Assembly (NCBI GenBank): GCA_964451375.1
Contig: CAYVIN010000008.1
Span: forward strand, 19,069-83,068
Direction of reading: 5' to 3'
From: JAGXQV01 sp964451375
Lineage (GTDB): Bacteria; Pseudomonadota; Gammaproteobacteria; Burkholderiales; Sulfuricellaceae
DNA: 64,000 nucleotides
Shown: in pieces, positions 18,165 to 27,531 of the stretch
Numbering within the stretch: the stretch's first letter is position 1
Layout: each line of letters begins with the position of its first letter
Position numbers and translations under genes: made by a program
The notes under the pieces: generated by a model
Told to the model about the DNA's origin: nothing
Seen by the model: the letters and a program-made list of their open reading frames with translations, nothing else
The model's database searches: none

Positions 18165-18968
18165 ATGTTATCCATCTTCTTCCGTTATCTGACCTTGCTC
18201 GTCTTTTTTGTAAATGCCGTGCCCAGCCTGGCCGACACCGCCAAAGGTGAATTGCTGCTGTATTGCGGCATCACCATGGTGCGGCCCATGACCGAAATCG
18301 CCCAAACCTTTGAAAAACGCGAAAACATCAAAGTCACCATCGCTCAGGGCGGCTCGGAGGATCTTTATCAATCGGCTAAAAAAAGCGGACTGGGCGACCT
18401 CTACCTGCCCGGTGAACCTACCTTCCGCACCCTTCATCTGAAAGAAGGTCTGTTGGGTGAATTCGTCACCATCGGCTACAACCAAATGGCGCTGATGGTG
18501 CAAAAAGGCAATCCCAAAGCGGTCAAAAGCGACCCGCGCGAGTTGTTGCGCAAGGATTTGACGGTCATCATCGGCAACGAATCCTCGGGCAGCGTCGGCA
18601 AGGAATCCAAGGACATTCTCGATGCGTTGCGCATCTATGAAGCAGTGGTGAAATCGGCGGCCTTCCTCTCCCCGGATTCGCGCACCCTGGTCAACACCCT
18701 CAAGAAAAAGGAAGCTGATCTGGCGATGAACTGGCGCGCCGTCGGTTTTTTCCAGGATAACGTTGCTGCGGTGGACATCATCGATCTCGACGCCAAGGTG
18801 GCAAAACCCCAAGCCTTGCTGCTCAATCTCCTGACCCACTCGAAACACCCCGAAGCGGCGCGCCGTTTCATGGCCTTCAGCGCCGGCGAAGAAGGCCAGG
18901 CCATCTTCCGCAAACACGGTTTCCTCGACAACAAGATCACTATTCCGGCCGATACCGCTCCGCGATGA
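18165..18968 (+). CDS. ModA-like periplasmic solute-binding protein
   Basis: The 267-residue product has a signal peptide (hydrophobic about 5-22, likely cleavage after SLA) and a type 2 periplasmic binding-protein fold of the molybdate/phosphate type: LLLYCGITMVRPM at the start of the mature chain, then QGGSEDLYQSA, and GNESSGSVGKES. No ABC permease or ATPase gene is nearby. Its stop overlaps the start of a membrane hybrid kinase as ATGA, so the two are made together and the protein probably presents ligand to that kinase. An AGGAG site lies 8 bp before the ATG. The ligand, an oxyanion or other small molecule, cannot be read from sequence. Confidence 0.85.
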   Translation: MLSIFFRYLTLLVFFVNAVPSLADTAKGELLLYCGITMVRPMTEIAQTFEKRENIKVTIAQGGSEDLYQSAKKSGLGDLYLPGEPTFRTLHLKEGLLGEFVTIGYNQMALMVQKGNPKAVKSDPRELLRKDLTVIIGNESSGSVGKESKDILDALRIYEAVVKSAAFLSPDSRTLVNTLKKKEADLAMNWRAVGFFQDNVAAVDIIDLDAKVAKPQALLLNLLTHSKHPEAARRFMAFSAGEEGQAIFRKHGFLDNKITIPADTAPR

Positions 18969-21900
18969 AACCCGCTACTCCCGCTGCGCCGGGCAACCAG
19001 GAACTGATGAACGTCGGCGCGGCCATCCGCTGGCTGGCCGGCGTATTTTTGCTGAGCGTCGTTCTGGTGCTGGTGTTGCTGGAATTTTTCTCCCATTTGC
19101 AGGAAGAGTTGCACCAACGCGGCCTCAACGAGCAGGCGCGGCTATTCATCGGCGAAGAAATCGTGCGCGGCATTTACGACATCGAGAAGGATTTCTACCG
19201 CATGACGATGACCAACAACCCCGGCGGCATGAAACGCATTCGGGGCATCATCGACAAACATACGGAAAAACTTCTGCACGACATGACGGTGCTCAAAGAG
19301 GGCGGCACGGTGCGCCGCGAGACCCCGCTGAATCTGGAAGGTGTTGACGACATCCTGCGCGAAGTCACCTATCGCCCGCAGCAACAAAAGAAGGAATTCG
19401 TCCTCGAACAAATCGAGATTGTTCCGTTGCTCGACCAGATGAACGACAAAACCGGCGAATTACAGGCGCTGCTGGAACAACGCTGGACGCATCAGGAAAG
19501 CGGCAACCGCGAAAGTTTTTTCCGCATCGAGGAAAAACTCTCGTTGTTTCTCAAACAATTGCCGCCCTATTTCGAGCGTCTCGAAGAAAACGCCAACCGC
19601 CTGTTTTACGAAGGCGACAAGGAATTGCGCGAGCTGGAAACCCAGCTTCAAACTCAGCGCCAACGCCTAAAGCTCGTGGAAATCGGCCTGATCGGCATCG
19701 TCGTGATATTTGCCGGCATCGTCGGGGTATTGTTCCTGCGCCGCATCAACTACGCCAACCAGCGCCTCGGAACCGCGCTCGACGACGCCATCGCGGCGCG
19801 TAATGAAATCAACAGCCTGCGCGAACAAAACACCGCCATCCTCAACACCCTCAGCGACGGCATCTACGCCACCGACATGGAAGGCCGCGTCACTTTCATG
19901 AACGCCTCGGCGGAAAACATTCTCGGCTGGCGCGAAGAGGAACTGAACGGCGTCACCATCCATTCCGCCGTGCACCACACCCGCCCCAGCGGCGCACCGT
20001 TCCCCAACCAGGAATGCCCCCTGCTGGACGTTCTGCTGAACGTCTCGCCCCTGGCTGGCGAGGAACACTTCATCGCCCGCGACGGACGTTTCATCCCGGT
20101 TTCCTACCGCGCCATCCCACTGTTCCAGCACAACCAACTGGTCGGTTCGCTGGTGTCCTTCCAGGACATCAGCCGGCGCCAGCAAAGCGAAGCCCTGATC
20201 CGCCTGCAAAAAGCCGCCCTCGACGCTGCGGCCAATATGATCGCCATCACCGCGCGCAACGGCTTGATCGAATACGTCAACCGGGCTTTCTCCGAAGTGA
20301 CCGGCTACGCCCCCGAGGAAGTCATCGGCAAACACAGCCGCATTCTCAAATCGGGGCGTCACGACGACACATTTTACGAAAACATGTGGAATATCCTGCT
20401 CTCCGGCAAAGCCTGGGAAGGGGAACTGATCAACCGGCGCAAGGACGGCGGTCTGTACCCCGAACAGATGACCATCACCCCGATTATCGAGGACAATGAA
20501 ATCACCCATTTCATCGCCATCAAACGCGATATTTCCCAGGAAGCCGTCACCCGCACCCGCCTCAAGCTGATCGAAACCGCGATTCGCAACATCGACCAGG
20601 GCCTCTTGATAACTGACACCGACTTCGGCGCTGAAGGAACCACCATCCTCTATACCAACCCCGGTTTCAGCCGGATCACCGGTTACGAACCCCGGGAAGT
20701 GCTGGGCCGCCGCACCGCGCTGCTCAACGGCCCGCAAACCGACCTGACCCTGCTCGCCGGGATGGGTGAGGCGCTTGCTCAGGGGCGCAGCTTCAGTGGC
20801 GAAACCGTGTACCGCCACAAGGACGGCACACCTTACGACGTGGAACTGCAATGTTCGCCGGTACGCGACGACAAGGATCAGATCACCCATTACATCGGCC
20901 TGATTTCCGACATCGGCCCGCGCAAACGCGCCGAAGAAACCATGCGCCGCGCCCGCGACCAGGCGCTGGAGACATCGCGGCTGAAATCCGAATTCCTCTC
21001 CACCATGAGCCACGAAATCCGCACCCCGATGAACGGCATCATCGGCATGACGGATTTGCTCCTCGACACCCCGCTCGACACCGAACAACGCGAATTTACC
21101 GGCATCGTCCGGGATTCCGCGCATTCCCTGCTGATGATCATCAACGACATCCTGGATTTTTCCAAAGTCGAAGCCGGCAAGATGGAAATCGAGATTACCG
21201 ATTTCTCGCCGGCGAACATCCTGGAAGGGGTTTCCGAACTGCTGTCCGCCAAGGCCCGCGAGAAAAAACTCAGCCTCGCGACCTTCATCGACCCGGCGTT
21301 GCCCAGGCTGTTGCGCGCCGACCCGACGCGCCTGCGCCAGGTGCTCCTCAATCTGCTCGGCAACGCCATCAAATTCACCGAACACGGTGAAGTCCAGGCG
21401 CGCGTCCTGAGCGACGAAACCCACCGGATGATCCGTTTCGAAATCCACGACACCGGCATCGGCATGTCGCCACAGACCCAGGCGCGCCTGTTCCAGTCGT
21501 TCACCCAGGCGGATAGCTCGACCACCCGCAAATACGGCGGCACCGGGCTGGGACTGGCGATCAGCAAACGCCTCGTCGAGTTGATGGGCGGCGACATCGG
21601 GGTCACCAGCGAGGCCGGAAAAGGGTCAATATTCTGGTTCACCTTGCCGTTGCTCGCCGCGTACGCCGACCCGGACGCAGAGTTGGGTGAAACGGCGCAA
21701 AAAAATCCGGCCCCGCAGACACCCGCCGCACTCGCGACCTCGCCGGCCATTCAGGAAGCCCTGAAAAACCGCCGCCTGATCCTGCTCGCCGAAGACAACC
21801 CGACCAACCAGAAAGTCGCGCAGTTACAACTCACCAAACTCGGCTACACGGTACACATCGTCAACAACGGCGTGGAGGCCGTGGAAGCGGCGGAAGTCCT

Positions 21901-22534
21901 GCCTTACGCGGCGATTTTGATGGATTGCCAGATGCCGGTGATGGATGGTTTCGAAGCCACCGCCATCATCCGCAAGGCCGAGCAGGGCGACGGCGCACAC
22001 ATCCCGATTATTGCAATGACCGCCAACGCCATGCAGGGTGACCGCGAACGCTGTCTGGCGGCGGGCATGGATGATTACGTCAGCAAACCGGTCAGCCCGG
22101 AAAAACTCGCGTCAGCGCTCTCCAACTGGGTAAACAAGCCGGTTGCCGTCGAACCTCCCCCAGCTCCGAAGCACACTCACGGACAACTTATCGACCTGGC
22201 GCGGATCACCGACTTCATCGGTGACGAACCGGAATTGATCGCCGACCTGCTGGATGTTTTTCTCAACTCCACCACCATCCTGCTCGACAAATTACGCGCC
22301 GCCGTGGAACGCGGCGATGCGCCGGAAAGCAAGGGACTGGCGCACCAGGCCAAGGGCGCGTGCGCCAATCTGGGCGTTGATACGATGGCGGAAATCGCCG
22401 CCGAACTGGAAAAAACCGCTGCGGCGCAAGACTGGCCGCGCAGCCGCGAGTTATGCAAGGAACTCGACGCCATATTCGCCAAGGTCGGCGACGCCATCCA
22501 GGCCATCAAAAGCAAATCTGGCGGCGCATCATGA
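18965..22534 (+). CDS. Membrane PAS hybrid histidine kinase with receiver and HPt
   Basis: The 1189-residue product has a membrane helix (about 22-44), a largely helical periplasmic domain (about 45-235), a second helix (about 236-258), three PAS domains (about 295-660), HisKA (His in STMSHEIRTPMNG), HATPase_c (NLLGNAIKFT, DTGIGM, GTGLGLAI), one receiver (about 935-1055, Asp in AILMDCQMPVMDG) and HPt (about 1080-1175, His in LAHQAKGACANLG). From PAS 1 onward it is a close paralogue of the 14796-18113 kinase, with near-identical DNA in places. Coupling to the ModA-like protein and closeness to the REC-HD-GYP gene suggest a ligand-to-c-di-GMP pathway. Confidence 0.93.
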   Translation: MKPATPAAPGNQELMNVGAAIRWLAGVFLLSVVLVLVLLEFFSHLQEELHQRGLNEQARLFIGEEIVRGIYDIEKDFYRMTMTNNPGGMKRIRGIIDKHTEKLLHDMTVLKEGGTVRRETPLNLEGVDDILREVTYRPQQQKKEFVLEQIEIVPLLDQMNDKTGELQALLEQRWTHQESGNRESFFRIEEKLSLFLKQLPPYFERLEENANRLFYEGDKELRELETQLQTQRQRLKLVEIGLIGIVVIFAGIVGVLFLRRINYANQRLGTALDDAIAARNEINSLREQNTAILNTLSDGIYATDMEGRVTFMNASAENILGWREEELNGVTIHSAVHHTRPSGAPFPNQECPLLDVLLNVSPLAGEEHFIARDGRFIPVSYRAIPLFQHNQLVGSLVSFQDISRRQQSEALIRLQKAALDAAANMIAITARNGLIEYVNRAFSEVTGYAPEEVIGKHSRILKSGRHDDTFYENMWNILLSGKAWEGELINRRKDGGLYPEQMTITPIIEDNEITHFIAIKRDISQEAVTRTRLKLIETAIRNIDQGLLITDTDFGAEGTTILYTNPGFSRITGYEPREVLGRRTALLNGPQTDLTLLAGMGEALAQGRSFSGETVYRHKDGTPYDVELQCSPVRDDKDQITHYIGLISDIGPRKRAEETMRRARDQALETSRLKSEFLSTMSHEIRTPMNGIIGMTDLLLDTPLDTEQREFTGIVRDSAHSLLMIINDILDFSKVEAGKMEIEITDFSPANILEGVSELLSAKAREKKLSLATFIDPALPRLLRADPTRLRQVLLNLLGNAIKFTEHGEVQARVLSDETHRMIRFEIHDTGIGMSPQTQARLFQSFTQADSSTTRKYGGTGLGLAISKRLVELMGGDIGVTSEAGKGSIFWFTLPLLAAYADPDAELGETAQKNPAPQTPAALATSPAIQEALKNRRLILLAEDNPTNQKVAQLQLTKLGYTVHIVNNGVEAVEAAEVLPYAAILMDCQMPVMDGFEATAIIRKAEQGDGAHIPIIAMTANAMQGDRERCLAAGMDDYVSKPVSPEKLASALSNWVNKPVAVEPPPAPKHTHGQLIDLARITDFIGDEPELIADLLDVFLNSTTILLDKLRAAVERGDAPESKGLAHQAKGACANLGVDTMAEIAAELEKTAAAQDWPRSRELCKELDAIFAKVGDAIQAIKSKSGGAS

Positions 22535-22634
22535 AGCCGTCATTCTTCGACCTCGCCCGCAAACCCGCCAACACCGGGCGCTGTAACTCTATTGACTCGC
22601 CAAGCGAGCCCCACGTTTATCGAAAGGAAATGAA

Positions 22635-23711
22635 ATGTTGAACATCCTGATCGTGGACGACAACCCCACCAATTTGATGGTGCTCAAAACCCTGGTGTCG
22701 CGCATCGAAGACTGTACGCCGCTGACTTTCACACTGCCCGCTGAAGCGCTGGAGTGGTGCGCACAAAATGAAACCGACCTGGTTCTGCTCGACTACATGA
22801 TGCCGGAAATCGACGGCATCACCTTCCTGCAACGTTTCCGCGCCATGCACGGCAAAAAGGAAATCCCGGTCATCATGGTCACCGCCGACCACGAGGCGGA
22901 GGTTCGCTATCAGGCGCTGGAGGCGGGAGCCAACGATTTCCTCAACAAACCCATCGACAAAACCGAATTTCTGGCGCGCACCAAAAACGCGCTGGCGCTG
23001 CGGCGCAGCCAGAAACAACTGGCAAACCGCGCCGACTGGCTGGCCCAGGAAGTAAAGAAGGCCCTCGCCGAACTGGTGGTGCGGGAACGCGAAACCATTT
23101 TTCTCCTGTCGAAGGCTGCGGAATACCGCGATCCGGAAACCGGTGCGCACATCCTGCGCATGGCCCAATATTCGCGCATGATCGCGGCGCGCCTCGGACT
23201 CCCGGAAAAGGAACTTGACCTGCTGCTGGATGCAGCACCGATGCACGACATCGGCAAAGTCGGGATTCCCGACAATATCCTGCTCAAACCCGGCAAACTC
23301 GACGACGCCGAATTCACCATCATGAAGCAACACTCGAAAATCGGCTGGGAGATACTGCAAGGCCGTTCGACCAGCAACAAACTCCTGCAAATGGCGGCGG
23401 AAATCGCCCTTGCCCATCATGAAAAATTCGACGGCACGGGTTATCCCAATGGTCTGGCCGGCGAGGCCATCCCGATGCTGGGCCGCATCGTCGCAGTCGC
23501 CGATGTATTCGACGCCCTGACTTCCACCCGCCCCTACAAACTGGCCTGGGAAGTTGAGCGCGCTCGCGACCACATCAGCAACAACGCCGGCAAACACTTC
23601 GACCCCGCCTGCGTCGAAGCCTTTCTCGCCGAATGGGACGCCGTCCTGGAAGTCCGCAGCTTCTATCAGGATGAAACGCTCGGAACCAAGATGGTTGGAA
23701 TTAGCTCGTGA
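22635..23711 (+). CDS. RpfG-like REC-HD-GYP c-di-GMP phosphodiesterase
   Basis: The 358-residue product has a receiver (about 1-125, ILIVDDNPTN, phospho-acceptor Asp in LVLLDYMMPEIDG, Lys in NKPID), a helical linker and an HD-GYP domain (about 160-340) with HDIGKVGIPD and HHEKFDGTGYPNG, the metal and GYP motifs expected of an active c-di-GMP hydrolase. Domain order equals Xanthomonas RpfG, whose gene lies in the corresponding genomic neighbourhood, but I see no rpfF. AGGAAATGAA precedes the ATG. Likely phosphate donor is the HPt of the upstream kinase. Its receiver is very similar to that of the REC-HPt protein at 27532-28314. Confidence 0.92.
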   Translation: MLNILIVDDNPTNLMVLKTLVSRIEDCTPLTFTLPAEALEWCAQNETDLVLLDYMMPEIDGITFLQRFRAMHGKKEIPVIMVTADHEAEVRYQALEAGANDFLNKPIDKTEFLARTKNALALRRSQKQLANRADWLAQEVKKALAELVVRERETIFLLSKAAEYRDPETGAHILRMAQYSRMIAARLGLPEKELDLLLDAAPMHDIGKVGIPDNILLKPGKLDDAEFTIMKQHSKIGWEILQGRSTSNKLLQMAAEIALAHHEKFDGTGYPNGLAGEAIPMLGRIVAVADVFDALTSTRPYKLAWEVERARDHISNNAGKHFDPACVEAFLAEWDAVLEVRSFYQDETLGTKMVGISS

Positions 23712-23879
23712 AAGAACTAACCTTAAATTCGGAGGTTGTGTTGAATCCACGTTCTCGCAATCTGCAGATTTAAGAACAACTAGCTATTGCGACGTTTCGC
23801 CGTTCTATTTCTAGTTGACTGTCCTCGTTTCAGCTGGACATTTCCCATATACAACCATTCAGTCACCAGGAGTCAGGAA

Positions 23880-24773
23880 ATGAATACCTTCCGTTCCATC
23901 TTAAAATGTCTGTTCACGATTGTATTTTTCGGCTTCATGGCTCAGGGATGGGCTGCCGACCTGAAGGAAATCAAGGATCGCGGCGAAATTCGCCATATCG
24001 GAATCCGCTATGCCAACTTCGTGACAGGTGACGGCGAAGGATTCGATGTTGACTTGGTGCAGGGGTTCGCCAAGCACATCGGCGTCAAATACCATTTGGT
24101 GTACTCCGATTTCTATAATGTTATCGGCGACCTGCTGGGAAAGGATGTCGTGCGCAAGGGTGACGACGTTCTGCTCGAAAATACCCGCCCCGTAAAAGGC
24201 GACATGATCGCGGCCGGGTTCACCATGTTGCCCTGGCGTGAGAAAGTTCTCCTGTACTCGGAACCCACTTTTCCCTCGCAGGTTTTGTTAGTGGCTCGTG
24301 CCGAATCGACCTACACACCGATCAAAGGTAGCCCTGACCTGGGCAAGGATATCAATGAAACCAAATCCATCATCGGCGGGAAAAGCCTGTTAGTTATGGA
24401 ACGAACCTGTTTGGATCCTGCCAATTATGGCCTGAAAAACAAGGGCTTTGACCTGAAGACTTATACCCGCAGCAGCAATCTCAACGAAATGGTGCCGGCT
24501 CTGTTAAAAGGCGAAGCGGAATTTACATTGCTCGACGTACCTGACGCAATTCTCGATCTGCAAAAATGGGCGGGGAAAATCAAAGTTATTGGCCCGATTT
24601 CTGGAGAACAGCAACTGGCAGCGGCATTCCCCAAATCATCGCCGGAACTGCGCGACGCGTTTAATGAATACTTGCGCAAGATTAAAGCGGATGGAACTTA
24701 TGAAAAGCTCGTAAACAAACACTATCGGGGTATCAAGCGTTACTTCCCGGACTTCTTCACCAAGCAAAAATAA
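23880..24773 (+). CDS. Amino-acid-type periplasmic binding protein (SBP_bac_3)
   Basis: The 297-residue product begins MNTFRSILK at ATG 23880, after an AGGAG site, with a signal peptide (hydrophobic about 10-24, AQGWAAD cleavage region). The mature chain has the family-3 binding-protein pattern: ADLKEIKDRGEIRHIGIRY, then GFDVDLVQGFAKHIG, a central GDMIAAGFTMLPWREK and a C-terminal LRKIKADGTYEKLVNKHY. No ABC transporter genes adjoin it. It lies 12 bp upstream of a membrane hybrid kinase and is probably its extracytoplasmic sensor. The longer open frame from 23787 lacks a signal-peptide-like start and is not preferred. Confidence 0.88.
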   Translation: MNTFRSILKCLFTIVFFGFMAQGWAADLKEIKDRGEIRHIGIRYANFVTGDGEGFDVDLVQGFAKHIGVKYHLVYSDFYNVIGDLLGKDVVRKGDDVLLENTRPVKGDMIAAGFTMLPWREKVLLYSEPTFPSQVLLVARAESTYTPIKGSPDLGKDINETKSIIGGKSLLVMERTCLDPANYGLKNKGFDLKTYTRSSNLNEMVPALLKGEAEFTLLDVPDAILDLQKWAGKIKVIGPISGEQQLAAAFPKSSPELRDAFNEYLRKIKADGTYEKLVNKHYRGIKRYFPDFFTKQK

Positions 24774-24785
24774 AGCAGGCCTGAC

Positions 24786-27494
24786 ATGCCTCCCTCGTTT
24801 CACCGTTTCCTTGAAAGATGGCCGCTAATCATCGCGGTCATCTTTTTCGGTTATTCTTTGCTGCTGCTTTGGAACGGTTTCCACTCCAACGAACAACTCC
24901 GTGTTGCGGCCAATGCCCGCCTTTCTGCGGACAACGTACGCCGCGCCTCGACACTCAATGATTTTGCCACCGAGAGATGGATCGGCGCGGTCGAATTGTC
25001 GGAAATCCACGAGATACAGACCTACCTCATTAACAAAGACTTGGGCATGTCCCCCCAATACGGACTGAATGCGAGCCTAGACGCCATTGAAGAACGTTTC
25101 CAGCATATTGCCGAGCAAAAAATTTTTCGCGGGGAAAACATCTACAGCCGAATCGGCTTTTTCAGCGAAACCAACGAACTACTCGTGGATAGCGCCCCCA
25201 GCACTCAAGCCTTGTCGTTACCTGAAGGGAATAGTGACGCTCCAGGAGTCTTCATCGACATCGAACAACAGCGCATCATTGCGCGAGCGCCGGTCTTGTT
25301 CAAGGGCCGATTCAGCGGAACAGTAGTAACAGTAAGTAATCTTAGTCTGCTCTCCCAATACCTGATTTCCGCAAATAACAATAACAATTACCTGGAAATT
25401 ATCGTAACAGCCGATGGTCGTGAAGTCGCCTTTCCAAACAGACCAGGCTCTTTGGGAAAGGATTCAGCCATCCAACTCGCCAGCATTTCCGAAAACGCCT
25501 TAACTCCTCTGGAATCACATATTGCTCCGGGGAACGGTGCATTCAGTAAAAAACTGGCGATTCGCACCACTATTCCAGGCTTGTCGGTTTCACTGGTCAC
25601 CATACTCGCGGAAGACGAAATATACGGGCACATTACTTCCCGCTGGTTTCTCTATTCCGCCAGCTTTTTCCCCGTGATTATTCTTGCTGCAGCGTTACTG
25701 TTTGACCGAATGCTGCGGCGTACCCGCAAGTTGCAGGATGATGTCGCTGAATCTGACAAACGTCGTTTTGAACTTCAGGGACGTAATGTTGCTCTCGCTG
25801 CTGAAATTGAACATCGTGAGGCGGTGGAAAAGGAACTCCGTGAAAAGAGCCAGCAACTGGAAATGATGACAGATGAGCTAAAGATCAACATACTGCGCGC
25901 TCAGGAAGCCAGTCGTGCGAAATCAGAATTCCTCGCAACGATGAGTCACGAAATCAGAACTCCAATGAACGGCGTCATTGGCATGACAGATCTCGCATTG
26001 GACACCAATCTGACCCCCGAACAACGCGAATACCTCAACACCGTAAAAGCGTCCGCCGACAGCCTGCTCGACATAATCAACGACATTCTGGATTTCTCGA
26101 AGATCGAAGCCGGGAAACTCACCGTTGAGACCATTCCCTTCGACCTGACTGTACTAATCAGCGAAATGCTCAAGCCTTTGGCGCTACGCGCCACGCAAAA
26201 GGGATTGGAGCTTCTCAACGATATCGCCATGGATGTTCCTCGGCACTTGCGTGGCGATCCGGGACGAGTCCGTCAAGTTCTGATCAATCTGCTCAACAAC
26301 GCGATAAAGTTTACCGAACACGGTGAAGTCCTTCTGAAGATCGACATTAAATCACTCCAGAACACTCATGCAGTAATACATTTCTCGGTAAATGACACAG
26401 GCATTGGCATTACCCCGGAGAAGCAAAAGCTGATTTTTGAGGCATTTACTCAGGAAGACACCTCTACTACAAGACGTTTTGGCGGTACCGGATTGGGCCT
26501 CTCAATTTCCAGTCGTCTTGCCGCATTGATGGGCGGAAATATATGGGTAGAAAGCGAACCGGGTAAAGGCAGTGTATTCCACATCAACCTCCCCTTCGAG
26601 ATCGGCGAAGCGACTCAGGAAACCACAACAACAGTAGATTTGCGCGGGATGCGAGTTCTACTGGTCGATGATAATGCCGTCAACCGAAGCATTCTTAATC
26701 GAACCTTGGCGCAATGGGGAATTGACGTAACTGAAGCAAAAGATGGCCCCACAGCACTTGAATTGGTGGCAAGCTCCAGAGACCGTGCCTCATTTGATCT
26801 GATACTTCTCGACTTCCAGATGCCCATGATGGACGGATTTGAAGTCGCGGAGAGGATACGCCAACAACCTCAATTTGGAAATTCACGGTTCATTATGCTT
26901 TCCTCCAGCGGCGTTCGTGGTCAAGCCTCGCGATGTCGGGAATTAGGAATCGAAGCGTATCTTCTGAAACCGATTAGCCAACATGAACTTATCATGTCGA
27001 TCAGCACACTGTTCGGGCACCATCAGCAAACTGCTCCGCTTCCCCCCAGCCAACTCATTACCCGTCATAGCATCCGTGAAAATGCTGTAGCCCTGAAAGT
27101 TCTTGCTGCCGAGGACAACATCGTCAATCAAAAACTGATTACCGCTCTGCTCGAAAAATGGGGGCATAAAGTCGAACTGGCCAACAATGGCTTGGAAGCC
27201 GTGCGCCTTTACTCCGAAGGAAACTTTGACCTCGTACTCATGGACATGCAAATGCCCGAAATGGACGGCATCGAGGCAACGAAAATCATTCGGCAGCAAG
27301 AAAGTGAACGGGGCGAAACACATCCGATTCCCATATTTGCCCTCACAGCTGCCGCCATGCCAGACGAAAGAGAAAACGGTTTCTCCGCTGGGGTAAATGG
27401 ATATTTAACCAAGCCGATCAACAAAAAAGAATTGATGGACGTATTGGGGAGCGTAGGCAAGCCAACGGATTCACCTGAAAACAATATCGCGTAA
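24786..27494 (+). CDS. Membrane hybrid histidine kinase with two receivers
   Basis: The 902-residue product has a membrane helix (about 12-31), a periplasmic domain of about 245 residues resembling double Cache, a second helix (about 282-306), a coiled coil (about 315-375), HisKA (His in ATMSHEIRTPMNG), HATPase_c (NLLNNAIKFT, DTGIGI, GTGLGLSI), receiver 1 (Asp in LILLDFQMPMMDG) and receiver 2 (Asp in LVLMDMQMPEMDG). Unlike the other hybrid kinases here it has no HPt domain; the REC-HPt gene 37 bp downstream can supply one. Codon use is less GC-biased than in the kinases at 14.8-22.5 kb, which suggests a separate origin. Confidence 0.92.
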   Translation: MPPSFHRFLERWPLIIAVIFFGYSLLLLWNGFHSNEQLRVAANARLSADNVRRASTLNDFATERWIGAVELSEIHEIQTYLINKDLGMSPQYGLNASLDAIEERFQHIAEQKIFRGENIYSRIGFFSETNELLVDSAPSTQALSLPEGNSDAPGVFIDIEQQRIIARAPVLFKGRFSGTVVTVSNLSLLSQYLISANNNNNYLEIIVTADGREVAFPNRPGSLGKDSAIQLASISENALTPLESHIAPGNGAFSKKLAIRTTIPGLSVSLVTILAEDEIYGHITSRWFLYSASFFPVIILAAALLFDRMLRRTRKLQDDVAESDKRRFELQGRNVALAAEIEHREAVEKELREKSQQLEMMTDELKINILRAQEASRAKSEFLATMSHEIRTPMNGVIGMTDLALDTNLTPEQREYLNTVKASADSLLDIINDILDFSKIEAGKLTVETIPFDLTVLISEMLKPLALRATQKGLELLNDIAMDVPRHLRGDPGRVRQVLINLLNNAIKFTEHGEVLLKIDIKSLQNTHAVIHFSVNDTGIGITPEKQKLIFEAFTQEDTSTTRRFGGTGLGLSISSRLAALMGGNIWVESEPGKGSVFHINLPFEIGEATQETTTTVDLRGMRVLLVDDNAVNRSILNRTLAQWGIDVTEAKDGPTALELVASSRDRASFDLILLDFQMPMMDGFEVAERIRQQPQFGNSRFIMLSSSGVRGQASRCRELGIEAYLLKPISQHELIMSISTLFGHHQQTAPLPPSQLITRHSIRENAVALKVLAAEDNIVNQKLITALLEKWGHKVELANNGLEAVRLYSEGNFDLVLMDMQMPEMDGIEATKIIRQQESERGETHPIPIFALTAAAMPDERENGFSAGVNGYLTKPINKKELMDVLGSVGKPTDSPENNIA

Positions 27495-27531
27495 CACTGT
27501 TCCCCCCTTAACCCGACAAGCAGGCCAAATA

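Noticed and set aside
18165..18968. Molybdate transporter modA
   Set aside because: No modB or modC follows; the gene is coupled to a kinase, so a transport role is not supported.
22635..23711. Complete DSF quorum-sensing rpf locus
   Set aside because: RpfG-like and RpfC-like domain orders are present, but no rpfF or rpfB was found, and the kinases carry different inputs from RpfC.
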